From: an uncultured Cohaesibacter sp.
GTDB lineage: Bacteria; Pseudomonadota; Alphaproteobacteria; Rhizobiales; Cohaesibacteraceae
Length of the DNA: 64,000 nt
Assembly (NCBI RefSeq): GCF_963678225.1
Contig: NZ_OY782763.1
Span: 930,001 to 994,000, forward strand
Direction: 5' to 3'
Within the stretch, counting starts at the first letter, position 1. The number at the start of each line of letters is the position of its first letter. Made by a program: the position numbers and the translations under genes. Positions 52,359 through 62,899 of this stretch are shown one piece after another. The notes beneath the pieces were generated by a model. It was given only the letters and a program-made list of their open reading frames with translations. It was not told the origin of the DNA and made no database searches.

Positions 52359-54071
52359 ATGAACCTGCTTTCGAAACTGAAGCTCACCCAGAAAGTGACA
52401 TTTCTGACCATCGGCTCTGTGTTGATCTGCATGATCTCACTCGCAACGGCAACCTGGTCAACAATCAGCAACAAAATCAAATCTGATGTGCTGCAACAAC
52501 AGTCCATCAGCATCCGCGTTGCCTCGCAAGTTTTTGAAGCCAGCCTTCCCGATGTGACCGTTACAAGAGACGCTTCAGGTGGAATCAGTCGTCTCGTCAT
52601 GAAAGAGATCCCCGCTTTTTCCGATCATGACATGATTGACCGCATCGGCTCCATCACAGGCGAAACCGCGACCGTGTTTGCATGGGATCAAGAAAGCAGG
52701 GATTTCTGGCGCAAGACAACCAACATCAAGAAGCCGGACGGCAAAAGAGCCATCGGCACCCCCTTGGGCCAAAATGGCGCTGTTTACCCTGTCGTCACGC
52801 AAGGCAAGACATTCGTTGGTGAAGCTGTGATTCTTGGCGTACCCTACTACACGCTCTATCAACCGATCTTCTCTGCCTCAAACGAGGTCAACGGCATTCT
52901 CTATGTTGGCATCCAGAAAGAACGCGTCCAGTCCATTCTGAGTGACGTATTGCAGAGCCTTCTGATCTCTGCTGTCGTGGTAGGTGCCTTGATTGTAGGG
53001 TTCGCCTTCTTTGCCAGCCGCCGTATGATGAAGCCTCTGCCCGTCATGACCAATCTGTTGGCAGCGATCTCGCGCGATGACAAGATTTCGGAAATCCCCT
53101 ATCAGTCTCGCAAAGACGAAATCGGTGATATGGCTGCAGCCGTTGCCGTGCTGAATGATAAGAATGTGCATCGCCTTGAACTGGAACAGAATAAAGCGGA
53201 AACCGACAAGGAACGCGAACTGCGCGAGCAGAAGATGCTGCAAACCGTAACAGCGTTTGATCACGACATTCAGTCCATTCTGGAAGCAGTCGCCGACAAC
53301 TCAAGAACCATGGAAGGCACCGCTCAGCGCCTGACGGAAATCGCCGAGACAACCGCAGAGCAATCCAACAGCGCCTCTTCGGTTTCCAACGAAGCGGCAA
53401 GCAATGTCCAGACGGTCGCCTCCGCTTCTGAGGAACTCTCCGCCTCCATCGGCGAAATCTCTCAGCAGCTCACCAAGACGCGGTCTGTTGTGTCCCTTGC
53501 ATCCGATGAGTCGGTTGCCACCAACGAGAAGGTCGAGAGCCTCGACATGGCCGCCCAGAAGATTGGCGAAGTCGTAACCCTCATTCAGGCCATCGCCGAA
53601 CAAACCAACCTGCTGGCGCTCAACGCCACCATCGAGGCTGCACGCGCCGGAGAAGCAGGCAAGGGCTTTGCCGTTGTGGCCGCCGAAGTCAAGGAGCTGG
53701 CCAACCAGACCTCCAAAGCTACCGAGGAGATCTCCAACCAGATTTCCGGTATCCAGACCTCGTCTCAGGAAGCAGTTTCTGCCATTTCCAAGATCTCTGA
53801 AACCATGGCCGAGGTGAATGAATATACCAATTCCATCGCCGCCGCCGTGGAACAGCAGGGCTCAGCCACTCAGGAAATCAGTTCCAATGTGCAACAGGCA
53901 TCTGTAGGTACCAGCGAGGTGAACCAACGCATGGCTTCGGTCAGCAGTTCGGTTGCCGATACCCATCAATCCGCCGAGAATGTACTGGAAGCCTCTCGCA
54001 ATGCCGCTGAACAGGCAAAGCAACTGCGCTCCCGCATCGAGAGCTTTCTTAAGGACATTCAGGCCGCTTGA
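52359..54071 (+). CDS. Methyl-accepting chemotaxis protein
   Basis: A 570-residue chemoreceptor: first membrane helix (about 12-35), a periplasmic Cache-type sensor (about 40-200, with [20 protein letters not shown] and [20 protein letters not shown]), second membrane helix (about 205-225), HAMP and a signalling domain with the hairpin tip [20 protein letters not shown] and [16 protein letters not shown]. The ligand is not known. The sensor resembles single-Cache/Cache3-Cache2 domains that bind small organic acids. A strong terminator follows. Confidence 0.93.
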   Translation: MNLLSKLKLTQKVTFLTIGSVLICMISLATATWSTISNKIKSDVLQQQSISIRVASQVFEASLPDVTVTRDASGGISRLVMKEIPAFSDHDMIDRIGSITGETATVFAWDQESRDFWRKTTNIKKPDGKRAIGTPLGQNGAVYPVVTQGKTFVGEAVILGVPYYTLYQPIFSASNEVNGILYVGIQKERVQSILSDVLQSLLISAVVVGALIVGFAFFASRRMMKPLPVMTNLLAAISRDDKISEIPYQSRKDEIGDMAAAVAVLNDKNVHRLELEQNKAETDKERELREQKMLQTVTAFDHDIQSILEAVADNSRTMEGTAQRLTEIAETTAEQSNSASSVSNEAASNVQTVASASEELSASIGEISQQLTKTRSVVSLASDESVATNEKVESLDMAAQKIGEVVTLIQAIAEQTNLLALNATIEAARAGEAGKGFAVVAAEVKELANQTSKATEEISNQISGIQTSSQEAVSAISKISETMAEVNEYTNSIAAAVEQQGSATQEISSNVQQASVGTSEVNQRMASVSSSVADTHQSAENVLEASRNAAEQAKQLRSRIESFLKDIQAA

Positions 54072-54137
54072 CGCAAGCGAAACAGGTCTGGGGCCCATTC
54101 TCCAGACCTTGCCGCTATGCCTTGCAGCAAGAAAAAC

Positions 54138-54179
54138 AAAAAAGCCACGGTGCGGGAGACCCGACACCGTGGCTTTTTT
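54138..54179. terminator. Bidirectional terminator behind the chemoreceptor gene
   Basis: A 15-bp stem (54138-54152 with 54165-54179, AAAAAAGCCACGGTG and its complement) continues inward through CGGG/CCCG with one bulged base. It has A- and T-runs for both directions. Confidence 0.93.
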
Positions 54180-54226
54180 CTAATCTGACGAAGTTGGCCT
54201 TGCGCGCTGGCGCAGCCTTTCCCCTC

Positions 54227-54898
54227 TTAGCGATAATGAGAGAGCAGATAGGCGCGCGTTGCACTCAATGCAGACATCACCTTCTGGGCACGCGGAGATT
54301 TGCAATAGGCCAAAGACGGTGCAATTGATACCTGACCAACCCCCACATGGGTGTATTTGTCATCATTCTCAAGGAAGGTATCCAGCGCGGTCACGCAGGC
54401 CTTTTTATAGCCTTCCAGATCACCGGCAAGGAAGATGTCCCACACTTCGGGCAGCAGAATGGTTTCAACGCCAATCGACTCAGCACCAAGCACATCGCGG
54501 CAGGTCTTGAACAGCCCACCGGTCGCTTCCATGGTGGAAGGCGCGGTAACGAGAATGGCGATATCGCTGCGTCCCGGATTGGACATGGCCTTTTTAAACA
54601 CATCATCGGCCAGCAGACGGTCGGTCCTGAGCACCGGCGCCCCTTCAACCATCAGTCGATCCGCAATCGGGCTGAGCGTCGAGCAGGTGACGAGCAACAG
54701 ATCGACCCCGCGAGCGCATTCCAGAATGGCGCGCTCGATTTCCGCTCCGATGTCCGCGTCGATATATCCAAGTTCGGTCACCTTCTGCAGCAAATCATTC
54801 CGCACAAAATGCTGCTCAGGCACCAGATTCGTGCCTTCTAGCGCTTCGGAAAAAAGCGCAATGTTACTCTCGATGCTGTGTAGGAAAGAAAAAGACAT
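54227..54898 (-). CDS. Aspartate/glutamate racemase-family protein
   Basis: A 223-residue protein of the Asp/Glu racemase superfamily. SFLHSIESNIALFSEALEG is the usual start, and LLVTCSTLSPIADRL holds the catalytic Cys. The second half-site (HVGVGQVSIAPSLAYC) has no Cys at the position where true racemases have one, so it may be a decarboxylase- or isomerase-like member. The frame is open to 54979, but ATG 54898 matches the family start. The reaction is unknown. Confidence 0.7.
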   Translation of the reverse strand: MSFSFLHSIESNIALFSEALEGTNLVPEQHFVRNDLLQKVTELGYIDADIGAEIERAILECARGVDLLLVTCSTLSPIADRLMVEGAPVLRTDRLLADDVFKKAMSNPGRSDIAILVTAPSTMEATGGLFKTCRDVLGAESIGVETILLPEVWDIFLAGDLEGYKKACVTALDTFLENDDKYTHVGVGQVSIAPSLAYCKSPRAQKVMSALSATRAYLLSHYR

Positions 54899-54991
54899 TA
54901 GGGTCGCCTGGAACAATCTTGGATGAAACAAATAGGTCAGCGGATGGCCTGTTGGTGGCACAATAAGACCAAATTTCACCCAACGCCAGTG

Positions 54992-55918
54992 TTAAATATA
55001 CAATTTTCCTTCAGAAACAAGGACCACACGTCCTCCGATTGTCTCACTTGTCAGCCGCCCCTCGGCGACTTCCATTCCCAGCTCGACAATGGACGGGCGT
55101 TCCATTTCAAACCCCTGCTCGATGCGATATTTGTGATTTCCCTGCCCGGGCTTGTCGAATTGGCAAATCACGCCGGCAAAGGCAGCTGCGGCAGATCCTG
55201 TTGCAGGATCCTCCACGATGCCCGTTCCCGGAGCAAACATGCGCGTGTGAAAGCTGGAATCATGGCAGGTGGTTTCGCGCGTATAGAGATAGGCATCGTT
55301 ATGCTCATGCGCCCCAAAAGCCGAACTCCAGCTCGGCATCACCGGCCGCGCCCGTTTCATGGCTTCCAGATTGCGAATAGGCACCATCGCAAAAGGCACG
55401 CCAGCCGAATAAGCCGTCGGCACGTGATTCTCAAAGCCGATATCCTTGATGTGCAATCCCAGCGCAGCGGCAATCTCGTCTTTTGAGCCCAACTGTACCG
55501 ATGCCATGGGCTTGGACAGTTGCGGCACCTCGAACACGGCCTTGCCCATGCCGTCGGACGCCAGTTTGACCTTGGCACGAATGCGCCCCACCTTCTCTTC
55601 CAGCAGCATCACGCAATTCTGTTCGCTTTCCAAATCAGGAAAACGCAAGAAGCCAAGCAACACCGCCGCTCCTACTGTGGGGTGACCGGCAAAAGGCATC
55701 TCGAAGGTCGGCGTAAAAATGCGCAGAAAAGCACTATGTGCCTTGTTCTCGGGTGTGCAGACAAACACCGTTTCAGAAAAATTGAACTCTCTGGCGATCT
55801 TCTGCATCTGCTCATCGGACAGATCATCACTATCGAGCACCACTGCCAGCGGATTGCCCGCAAACAGATCTTTGGTGAACACATCAAGAGTGAAATAGCG
55901 ATGCTCAGCATTGGACAT
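54992..55918 (-). CDS. PhzF-family isomerase/epimerase-like protein
   Basis: A 308-residue PhzF-family protein with TLDVFTKDLFAGNPLAVVLD, REFNFSETVFV (the catalytic Glu of the family), FAGHPTVGAAVLLG and EDPATGSAAAAFAGVI. PhzF isomerises dihydro-hydroxyanthranilate in phenazine synthesis, but most relatives have unknown substrates and there are no phz genes here. ATG 55918 is preferred to the in-frame TTG 55945. It lies 93 nt upstream of the racemase-like gene in the same direction. Confidence 0.88.
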   Translation of the reverse strand: MSNAEHRYFTLDVFTKDLFAGNPLAVVLDSDDLSDEQMQKIAREFNFSETVFVCTPENKAHSAFLRIFTPTFEMPFAGHPTVGAAVLLGFLRFPDLESEQNCVMLLEEKVGRIRAKVKLASDGMGKAVFEVPQLSKPMASVQLGSKDEIAAALGLHIKDIGFENHVPTAYSAGVPFAMVPIRNLEAMKRARPVMPSWSSAFGAHEHNDAYLYTRETTCHDSSFHTRMFAPGTGIVEDPATGSAAAAFAGVICQFDKPGQGNHKYRIEQGFEMERPSIVELGMEVAEGRLTSETIGGRVVLVSEGKLYI

Positions 55919-56028
55919 GTGGTCTCGTTCCGAATTTGATAACAAAGGGACACAGGGCTTGACAGTATAGGCTTAACCCGTTGGGTGGACCAACATCAAA
56001 GCGCGGTAAACCTAAATAAAGAATAAAG

Positions 56029-56059
56029 AAAAATCCCGATCACGAGGACCGGGATTTTT
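56029..56059. terminator. Terminator behind ilvC
   Basis: A 10-bp stem (AAAAATCCCG / CGGGATTTTT) with an 11-nt loop lies 26 nt after the leftward ilvC stop, with T-runs inside the stem for both directions. Confidence 0.88.
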
Positions 56060-56084
56060 GTAGGATTTACAGAAGAAAAGACGC

Positions 56085-57140
<1,056 letters not shown>

Positions 57141-57235
57141 TTACCCGAACAGCCTGATATTTGGTCGAAACCGAAAGATTTGAACTCGGCCTAAAAGATG
57201 TCGCGATCAAGGTCAAGCCCAAATATGAACTGGTT

Positions 57236-57250
57236 GCTCCTTATTGGAGC
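57236..57250 (-). terminator. Short hairpin behind pdxJ
   Basis: GCTCC/GGAGC with loop TTATT lies 19 nt behind the pdxJ stop. It lacks a T-run, so it may be an RNA-stabilising hairpin rather than a terminator. Confidence 0.35.
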
Positions 57251-57268
57251 TGGATTGCTAATGTCCGC

Positions 57269-58012
57269 TTACAATTCGCCCATCGCCCGCTGAAAACGGC
57301 GAACTGTCTCTTCAAATCCATAGATCAGGGCTTCAGCAATAAAGCCATGGCCAATGGACACTTCCCTGATGAAGGGCACTTCCTTCATGAGAGCGGGAAG
57401 ATTCTCCGGTGTCAGATCGTGGCCGGCATTGACGCCAAGGCCCGCTTCCTTCGCCGCATTCGCTGTGGCAGCCACTTCGGCAAGCCGGGTAACGGCAAGA
57501 GCATCATCTGCGTAGCAAGCCCCGTATGGGCCGGTATAGACTTCGATGCGGTCTGCCCCGACAGCGGCAGCCTTGGCTGGCTGATCCGGCTCCGGATTGA
57601 CAAACAGGGACACCTTCATGCCCGAATTCTTGATGACATCGACAGACCGGCGCAACAAGCCGTCATTCGCCTCGAAATCCCAGCCATGGTCGGATGTCTG
57701 CTGAGAGGGATCATCAGGCACGAAAAGAACCTGATCCGGACGCGCTTCCTCGCACAGGGCTAAAAAGCGATTGTCTGGATAGCCTTCTAGGCACAGTTCC
57801 TTGCCGGTGAAATCAGAGCGGATCATATCTGCCAGATCACGAACATCCTGTCCACGGATGTGGCGCTCATCGGGGCGTGGGTGGACCGTGATGCCCTTTG
57901 CTCCTGTTTCCAGAGCAATCCGGGCGAGCCCCGTGACACTGGGCCATGGCAGGTCACGCCTGTTGCGCAACACGGCCACTGCATTCACATTCACGCTCAA
58001 TCGTGTTTTCAT
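57269..58012 (-). CDS. pdxJ: Pyridoxine 5'-phosphate synthase
   Basis: PdxJ closes the ring of pyridoxine 5'-phosphate in vitamin B6 synthesis. The 247-residue product has RLSVNVNAVAVLRNRRD, GITVHPRPDERHIRGQDVRD, GADRIEVYTGPYG, and GVNAGHDLTPENL. It lies between ilvN and ilvC in the same direction. Ilv aminotransferases use PLP, but a functional reason for this position is only a guess. Confidence 0.96.
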   Translation of the reverse strand: MKTRLSVNVNAVAVLRNRRDLPWPSVTGLARIALETGAKGITVHPRPDERHIRGQDVRDLADMIRSDFTGKELCLEGYPDNRFLALCEEARPDQVLFVPDDPSQQTSDHGWDFEANDGLLRRSVDVIKNSGMKVSLFVNPEPDQPAKAAAVGADRIEVYTGPYGACYADDALAVTRLAEVAATANAAKEAGLGVNAGHDLTPENLPALMKEVPFIREVSIGHGFIAEALIYGFEETVRRFQRAMGEL

Positions 58013-58066
58013 AGAAATTCAGTCCTTCCAACGGTAACCCAACGAAAGCCACCCTGGCAGAAGAAG

Positions 58067-58121
58067 GATTGATCGAGCTATCTGGCGAGCAGTTAGCTCC
58101 TTGCAGAAAGCCCGATCAATC
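58067..58121. repeat. Long stem-loop between ilvN and pdxJ
   Basis: GATTGATCG (58067-58075) and CGATCAATC (58113-58121) form a 9-bp inverted repeat that encloses a second one, GAGCTA/TAGCTC (58075-58080, 58094-58099). There is no T-run. It occupies most of the 138-nt gap and could separate ilvBN from pdxJ transcription. Confidence 0.4.
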
Positions 58122-58150
58122 GGTTCCCAATCGCCACCCGGAGGAGTTCC

Positions 58151-58693
58151 TCAGGTTTTATCTTGTCCGCGCCGCAGGGCCACCACACCGGTGCGGCACA
58201 CCTCAACCAGCCCAAGCGGCTGCATAATAGTGATAAACTGCTCGATCTTGTTTTTCCGACCAGTCATCTCGAAAACAAAATGCTCAGCCGTAGCATCAAT
58301 CACCGTAGCACGAAATGCATCAGCCAATCTGAGAGCTTCCACTCTTTTATCGCCCGTTCCGGCGACTTTGATCAAGGCCAGCTCCCTTTCGAGCGGAGCC
58401 ACTTCGAACGTCGACAGATCAGCAACTTCATGCACAGGCACCAGACGGCCCAACTGCGAGCGGATCTGTTGCAGTACAGGAGGTGTTGCAGTCGTTACGA
58501 TGGTGATGCGCGAAATATGATCCTCATGTGAGGTTTCCGACACCGTGAGAGAGTCAATATTGTATCCCCGTCCGGAAAAGAGGCCGATCACGCGCGCCAG
58601 CACACCCGGTTCGTTGTCCACCAGAACAGAGAGTGTGTGCGTTTCTTCAACGGTCGATACTTCTTCAATGAAATAGGCAGATCCTTGCTGCAT
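58151..58693 (-). CDS. ilvN: Acetolactate synthase small (regulatory) subunit
   Basis: IlvN binds valine and controls the large subunit. The 180-residue product has the ACT domain (about 17-90; HTLSVLVDNEPGVLARVIGL, FSGRGYNIDSLTVSETSHED) and the C-terminal ALS_ss_C domain. It lies 40 nt after ilvB and is read in the same direction. Confidence 0.95.
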   Translation of the reverse strand: MQQGSAYFIEEVSTVEETHTLSVLVDNEPGVLARVIGLFSGRGYNIDSLTVSETSHEDHISRITIVTTATPPVLQQIRSQLGRLVPVHEVADLSTFEVAPLERELALIKVAGTGDKRVEALRLADAFRATVIDATAEHFVFEMTGRKNKIEQFITIMQPLGLVEVCRTGVVALRRGQDKT

Positions 58694-58733
58694 CTTGCCG
58701 TTCCTTCTTTTGAAATGCGTGTTGCGTTACCGG

Positions 58734-60503
58734 TCAGACGAGCTTTTTGCCCGCTTCCCCAATGGCCGTCGCGATCTTGCTTGCGTCCTCAGCTTCTTCA
58801 GAGAAGAGCATATCGTTGTGTGCCCGCCCCGACGGGATCATCGGGAAGCAGTTTGCCAGTTTGGCAACACGGCAATCGAAAATGACAGGACCTTCATAGG
58901 CAATCATCTCGTCAATCGCGGCATCCAGTTGATCCGGCTTGTCGCAAACAATGCCCTTGGCACCATAAGCTTCGGCCAGCTTCACAAAGTCCGGCATCGC
59001 CTCGACATAGGAGTTAGAAAGCCGGTTGCCATGCAACAGCTGCTGCCACTGGCGCACCATACCCAGATGCTCGTTATTCAGGATCATGATCTTGACCGGC
59101 AGGTTATGCTGGATAGCGGTCGAAAGCTCCTGAATATTCATCTGGACGGAGCCATCACCGGCAATGTCGATAACCAGACTTTCCGGATGCGCCGTCTGCA
59201 CACCCAAAGCTGCCGGGAAACCATAGCCCATCGTACCCAGCCCACCGGATGTCATCCAGCGATGAGGCTCTTCAAAGCCAAGGAACTGTGCGGCCCACAT
59301 CTGATGCTGCCCCACCTCGGTGGTGACATAGTAGTCCTTGCCCTTCAGCTTTTCATTCAGGCGCTGCAAGGCATATTGCGGCATGATAACGTCGTCATTG
59401 GGCCGATAGGCCAGACAATCACGCTTGCGCCAGATCTTGATCTGCTCCCACCAGGTTGCCAAAGCTTCCTTGTCGGTTTTCTTGCTGCTGGCCCGCCAGA
59501 TGCGCACCATGTCTTCCAGAACATGACCGACATCGCCAACAATCGGCAGATCCACCTGAACAATCTTGTTGATCGAGGAAGCATCGATATCGATGTGAAT
59601 CTTCTTGGAATTGGGCGAGAAGGCATCAAGCCGCCCCGTGATACGGTCATCAAACCGCGCCCCGACACACAGCATCACATCGCATTCATGCATGGCCATA
59701 TTGGCTTCATAGGTGCCGTGCATGCCCAGCATGCCGAGCCATTCCTTGCCGGATGCCGGATAAGCACCCAGCCCCATCAGCGTGGAGGTGATCGGGAAAC
59801 CGGTCAGACTGACCAACTCGCGCAACATCTGACAGGCTTCTGCGCCCGAATTGATGACGCCGCCGCCGGTATAAAGCATTGGCTTCTTGGCAGAAACCAG
59901 CATTTCAACCGCTTTGCGAACCGCATCCAGATCACCCTTGATCTGCGGATGGTAGGTCTTGTGGCTGACATTGCTCGGTCCATGATACATGCCGCTCGCG
60001 AACTGGACATCCTTCGGAATGTCAACGACAACCGGCCCTGGTCGACCAGAACGCGCAACATAGAAGGCCTCATGCAGAATGCGCGGCAGATCCTCAATGG
60101 AGCGAACCAGATAGTTATGTTTGGTACAAGGGCGCGTGATGCCGGAGGTGTCGCACTCCTGAAAGGCGTCAGACCCGATTAGGGAGGTTGGAACCTGCCC
60201 GGTAATGCAAACCAGAGGAATGGAATCCATCAGCGCATCGGCCAGCGGGGTCACGGCATTGGTGGCGCCCGGACCGGACGTCACGAGCAGCACGCCCACT
60301 TTGCCAGTTGAACGGGCATAGCCCTCTGCTGCATGGCCAGCGCCCTGTTCGTGGCGCACGAGAATGTGACGAATATCTTCCTGCTGAAAGATTTCATCAT
60401 AGATCGGGAGAACCGCGCCCCCAGGATAGCCAAAAATATGGTCCACACCCTGATCTTTCAGAGCACGAATAACCATCTCAGCACCCGTCATCTGCCGTGT
60501 CAT
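58734..60503 (-). CDS. ilvB: Acetolactate synthase large subunit
   Basis: ThDP-dependent enzyme that makes acetolactate or acetohydroxybutyrate, the first common step of branched-chain amino acid synthesis. The 589-residue product has FGYPGGAVLPIYDE, the catalytic Glu in RHEQGAGHAAEGYARSTGK, the FAD region VMLCVGARFDDRITG, and the ThDP motif GDGSVQMNIQELSTAIQHNL. A leader peptide and terminator-like hairpin (60674-60779) precede it, so transcription is probably controlled by attenuation. It forms an operon with ilvN. Confidence 0.96.
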   Translation of the reverse strand: MTRQMTGAEMVIRALKDQGVDHIFGYPGGAVLPIYDEIFQQEDIRHILVRHEQGAGHAAEGYARSTGKVGVLLVTSGPGATNAVTPLADALMDSIPLVCITGQVPTSLIGSDAFQECDTSGITRPCTKHNYLVRSIEDLPRILHEAFYVARSGRPGPVVVDIPKDVQFASGMYHGPSNVSHKTYHPQIKGDLDAVRKAVEMLVSAKKPMLYTGGGVINSGAEACQMLRELVSLTGFPITSTLMGLGAYPASGKEWLGMLGMHGTYEANMAMHECDVMLCVGARFDDRITGRLDAFSPNSKKIHIDIDASSINKIVQVDLPIVGDVGHVLEDMVRIWRASSKKTDKEALATWWEQIKIWRKRDCLAYRPNDDVIMPQYALQRLNEKLKGKDYYVTTEVGQHQMWAAQFLGFEEPHRWMTSGGLGTMGYGFPAALGVQTAHPESLVIDIAGDGSVQMNIQELSTAIQHNLPVKIMILNNEHLGMVRQWQQLLHGNRLSNSYVEAMPDFVKLAEAYGAKGIVCDKPDQLDAAIDEMIAYEGPVIFDCRVAKLANCFPMIPSGRAHNDMLFSEEAEDASKIATAIGEAGKKLV

Positions 60504-60673
60504 TCATCCATTCCTTAAACCCGAGCCTTCGCACAGCACGAGGCTCCATTTTATCAGTCATCTGTCAGAAATCGATCAGAACGCCTGATCACTCCTCCCA
60601 ACAGCCTTGGCCCTTCCGCCCGCAAACCTTGTAACCACCAAGAAACACGCTTTGTCATTTCCAATCAGGCAAT

Positions 60674-60697
60674 AAAAAAGGGCCCCTCAAAGGCCCC
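60674..60697 (-). terminator. Attenuator terminator of ilvB
   Basis: Read leftward, GGGGCC pairs with GGCCCT (one G-U) around a 7-nt loop and runs into six T (complement of 60679-60674). It lies 26 nt after the leader stop and about 170 nt before ilvB, as expected for an attenuator. Confidence 0.7.
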
Positions 60698-60722
60698 GGA
60701 CGCGCACCACCATTTGCAATGA

Positions 60723-60779
60723 TTACCCAATCATCACAGCAGCGCGCCTACCCACTAGAATCACAAGAATATTTCGCAT
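60723..60779 (-). CDS. Ile/Leu/Val leader peptide of ilvBN
   Basis: An 18-residue frame, MRNILVILVGRRAAVMIG, read leftward from ATG 60779 to TAA. Residues 4-9 are Ile-Leu-Val-Ile-Leu-Val (ATT CTT GTG ATT CTA GTG), the amino acids whose synthesis ilvBN begins, followed by Val and Ile again. A terminator-like hairpin follows 26 nt later. This is the classical layout of ribosome-mediated attenuation. The Shine-Dalgarno match (GGAAAG, 12 nt upstream) is weak. Confidence 0.85.
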   Translation of the reverse strand: MRNILVILVGRRAAVMIG

Positions 60780-60898
60780 AATCGCTACAAGCTTTCCGTT
60801 CGTTTCGCGAGGCACGTTAGTCTCTCAATCCTGCAAGGTCAACCCGTTTTGCCACAATTTTTGGGAATGCTCGCAATATTAGACCAGTTTCCCACCCC

Positions 60899-61852
60899 CT
60901 ATTTTTTCATTTCTATCAAAAAATGGGCAATCGCATCCTCTGCGGTGTCAAAAAGGGGCCAATCTGACATCTGATTGCGGATCCAGGTCATCTGTCTTTT
61001 TGCATAGCGGCGAGTATCCCGTTTGCAAAGGCGGATGGCCTCCTCATAGTCAAGATGGCCCGCGTCGCAGTCCGCCAGATAGGAAACGCCGATCGCCTTC
61101 ATGGCAGGAAGGTCCGGATCAAGCCCGAGGCTGGCCATATGAACCGCCTCCCGGATGCCACCCAGTTCAACCATCTGATCAAAACGCGCCTCGATTTTCT
61201 TGTAAACCAGATCGCGCGGCGGACAGAGCGCCAACTTCATGGCCCCTTGCGCAATCGCTGGATTGTGACGCAGCACAGGATTCCTTTGCCATTCCAGCAG
61301 GGACTTGCCTGTCGCATCGAGAATTTCCAGCGCCCGCAGAATGCGCTGCCCGTCTGCGGGCTTGAGTGTGGCTGCCATGTCCGGGTCACGTTCGGCAAGG
61401 ATTGCATGCAGCGCTTCAGGGCTCTGCATTCGGTCAAGTTCGCTCTCCCAGTGGGCCCTAATGGGTTCGGGCACATCGGGCACCACATTGAGCCCCTCAA
61501 GCAGGGCTTTGAAATAGAGGCCCGTGCCACCAACCAGAATGGGACATTGCCCCCCTGCCCTGACATCTGTAATGGCCGCAACTGCGTCATCAAGCCACCG
61601 GCCCACGGAATAGCGCTCAGCCGGGTCAACATAGCCATAGAGCCGATGCTCCACGTCTCCCATCTCTGCGGCGGTAGGGCGGGCTGACAGAATGGACAAT
61701 TGGTCATAAATCTGCATTGAATCGGCGTTGATAATCACGCCATCAACGATTTGTGCAAGCCTTAGTGCAAGAGAAGACTTGCCGCTGGCCGTTGGCCCAG
61801 CTATCAACACCGCTGACGGAGCCTTTGCATTCTGTGTTCCGCTATCAATCAC
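60899..61852 (-). CDS. miaA: tRNA dimethylallyltransferase
   Basis: MiaA adds the isopentenyl group to A37 of tRNAs that read UNN codons. The 317-residue product has the P-loop AGPTASGKSSLALRLA, NADSMQIYDQLSILSARPTA, ILVGGTGLYFKALLEGL and the C-terminal RRYAKRQMTWIRNQM. The start is GTG 61852; no ATG lies before the P-loop. It is divergent from serB, 47 nt away. 60780-60898 shows nothing else. Confidence 0.95.
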   Translation of the reverse strand: MIDSGTQNAKAPSAVLIAGPTASGKSSLALRLAQIVDGVIINADSMQIYDQLSILSARPTAAEMGDVEHRLYGYVDPAERYSVGRWLDDAVAAITDVRAGGQCPILVGGTGLYFKALLEGLNVVPDVPEPIRAHWESELDRMQSPEALHAILAERDPDMAATLKPADGQRILRALEILDATGKSLLEWQRNPVLRHNPAIAQGAMKLALCPPRDLVYKKIEARFDQMVELGGIREAVHMASLGLDPDLPAMKAIGVSYLADCDAGHLDYEEAIRLCKRDTRRYAKRQMTWIRNQMSDWPLFDTAEDAIAHFLIEMKK

Positions 61853-61899
61853 GCGAGTCTGTAGCCTCTCGATAAGAGGTTCCCATTTTTGGAGCTGTC

Positions 61900-62793
61900 A
61901 TGTCCTTCACCCTGACCCTCATTAGCGCGCCAGCTGACCCGGCCGTCAGCGCCGATCTTGTGGCTGAAGTTCAATCTATCATCCATGTCGATACAGATTT
62001 TACCTGGCTGATGGAAGGGGTCGCCTGTGATTTTGTTATCCCGCATCACCCCGATTATGCGAATTTGCGCGCCGAGCTGTTTGCTGCTCTGGGCGGGGCT
62101 CCTGTCGATGTAATCTTCCAGCCCAGCAAAGGCCGCAAGAAAAAGCTGCTGCTGGCAGATATGGATTCCACCATGATTCAGCAGGAATGCATCGACGAGC
62201 TGGCGGATGAAGTCGGCCTGAAGGAAAAAGTTTCCGACATCACCGCGCGCGCCATGCGCGGAGAGATCGAATTCGAACCCGCACTCAAGGAACGCGTTGG
62301 CCTGCTCAAGGGCCTCAGCCTTGATATCGTGGACAAGCTGTTTGCCGAGCGCATTACCTTCACGCCCGGAGGCAAGGCGCTGGTGCACACCATGAAGGCC
62401 AACGGCGCCTATTGTGCGCTTGTCTCGGGCGGCTTTACCCATTTCACATCGCGCGTGCGCGAAATCCTCGGGTTTGATGAAGACCGGGCCAATCTGCTGA
62501 TTGAAAAAGAGGGCCTGCTAACAGGCGAGGTCGGCATGCCCATTCTGGGCAAGGATGCCAAGCTGGCCCGCCTCAACGCCCTCATCAAAGAACACAAGCT
62601 CGCCCCTTCAGAAACCATGGCCGTTGGTGACGGCGCCAACGATCTGCCCATGATCATGAGTGCAGGCGCTGGCGTTGCGCTGCATGCCAAGCCCAAGGTG
62701 GCCGCACAGGCCGAGTTCGTCATCAACCATGGCGACCTGACCGGTCTTCTGTTCCTGCAAGGCTACAAGGCTGAAGACTTTGTGCTTGCCTGA
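61900..62793 (+). CDS. serB: Phosphoserine phosphatase
   Basis: SerB dephosphorylates phosphoserine, the last step of serine synthesis. The 297-residue product has the HAD nucleophile motif ADMDSTMI (about residue 87), the motif II SGG in ALVSGGFTHF, and MAVGDGANDLPMIMSAGAGV. The N-terminal part (1-80) is an ACT-like regulatory region as in other bacterial SerB. A terminator follows at 62830-62849. Confidence 0.95.
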   Translation: MSFTLTLISAPADPAVSADLVAEVQSIIHVDTDFTWLMEGVACDFVIPHHPDYANLRAELFAALGGAPVDVIFQPSKGRKKKLLLADMDSTMIQQECIDELADEVGLKEKVSDITARAMRGEIEFEPALKERVGLLKGLSLDIVDKLFAERITFTPGGKALVHTMKANGAYCALVSGGFTHFTSRVREILGFDEDRANLLIEKEGLLTGEVGMPILGKDAKLARLNALIKEHKLAPSETMAVGDGANDLPMIMSAGAGVALHAKPKVAAQAEFVINHGDLTGLLFLQGYKAEDFVLA

Positions 62794-62829
62794 GCACAAA
62801 GTGAGCATGACACAATCACGAACAGCATG

Positions 62830-62849
62830 AAGGGGCCATTCGGCCCCTT
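62830..62849. terminator. Bidirectional terminator between serB and the protease gene
   Basis: An 8-bp stem (AAGGGGCC / GGCCCCTT) with tetraloop ATTC between convergent genes. The T-run is short. Confidence 0.75.
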
Positions 62850-62899
62850 ATTCATTTCTGTCACCCTTGACCGCGCGGCTTGCGGGAAGAATGCGCTTC

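Noticed and set aside
58695-60182. 495-codon open frame antisense to ilvB
   Set aside because: It mirrors ilvB, whose motifs are complete; the antisense product shows no domain.
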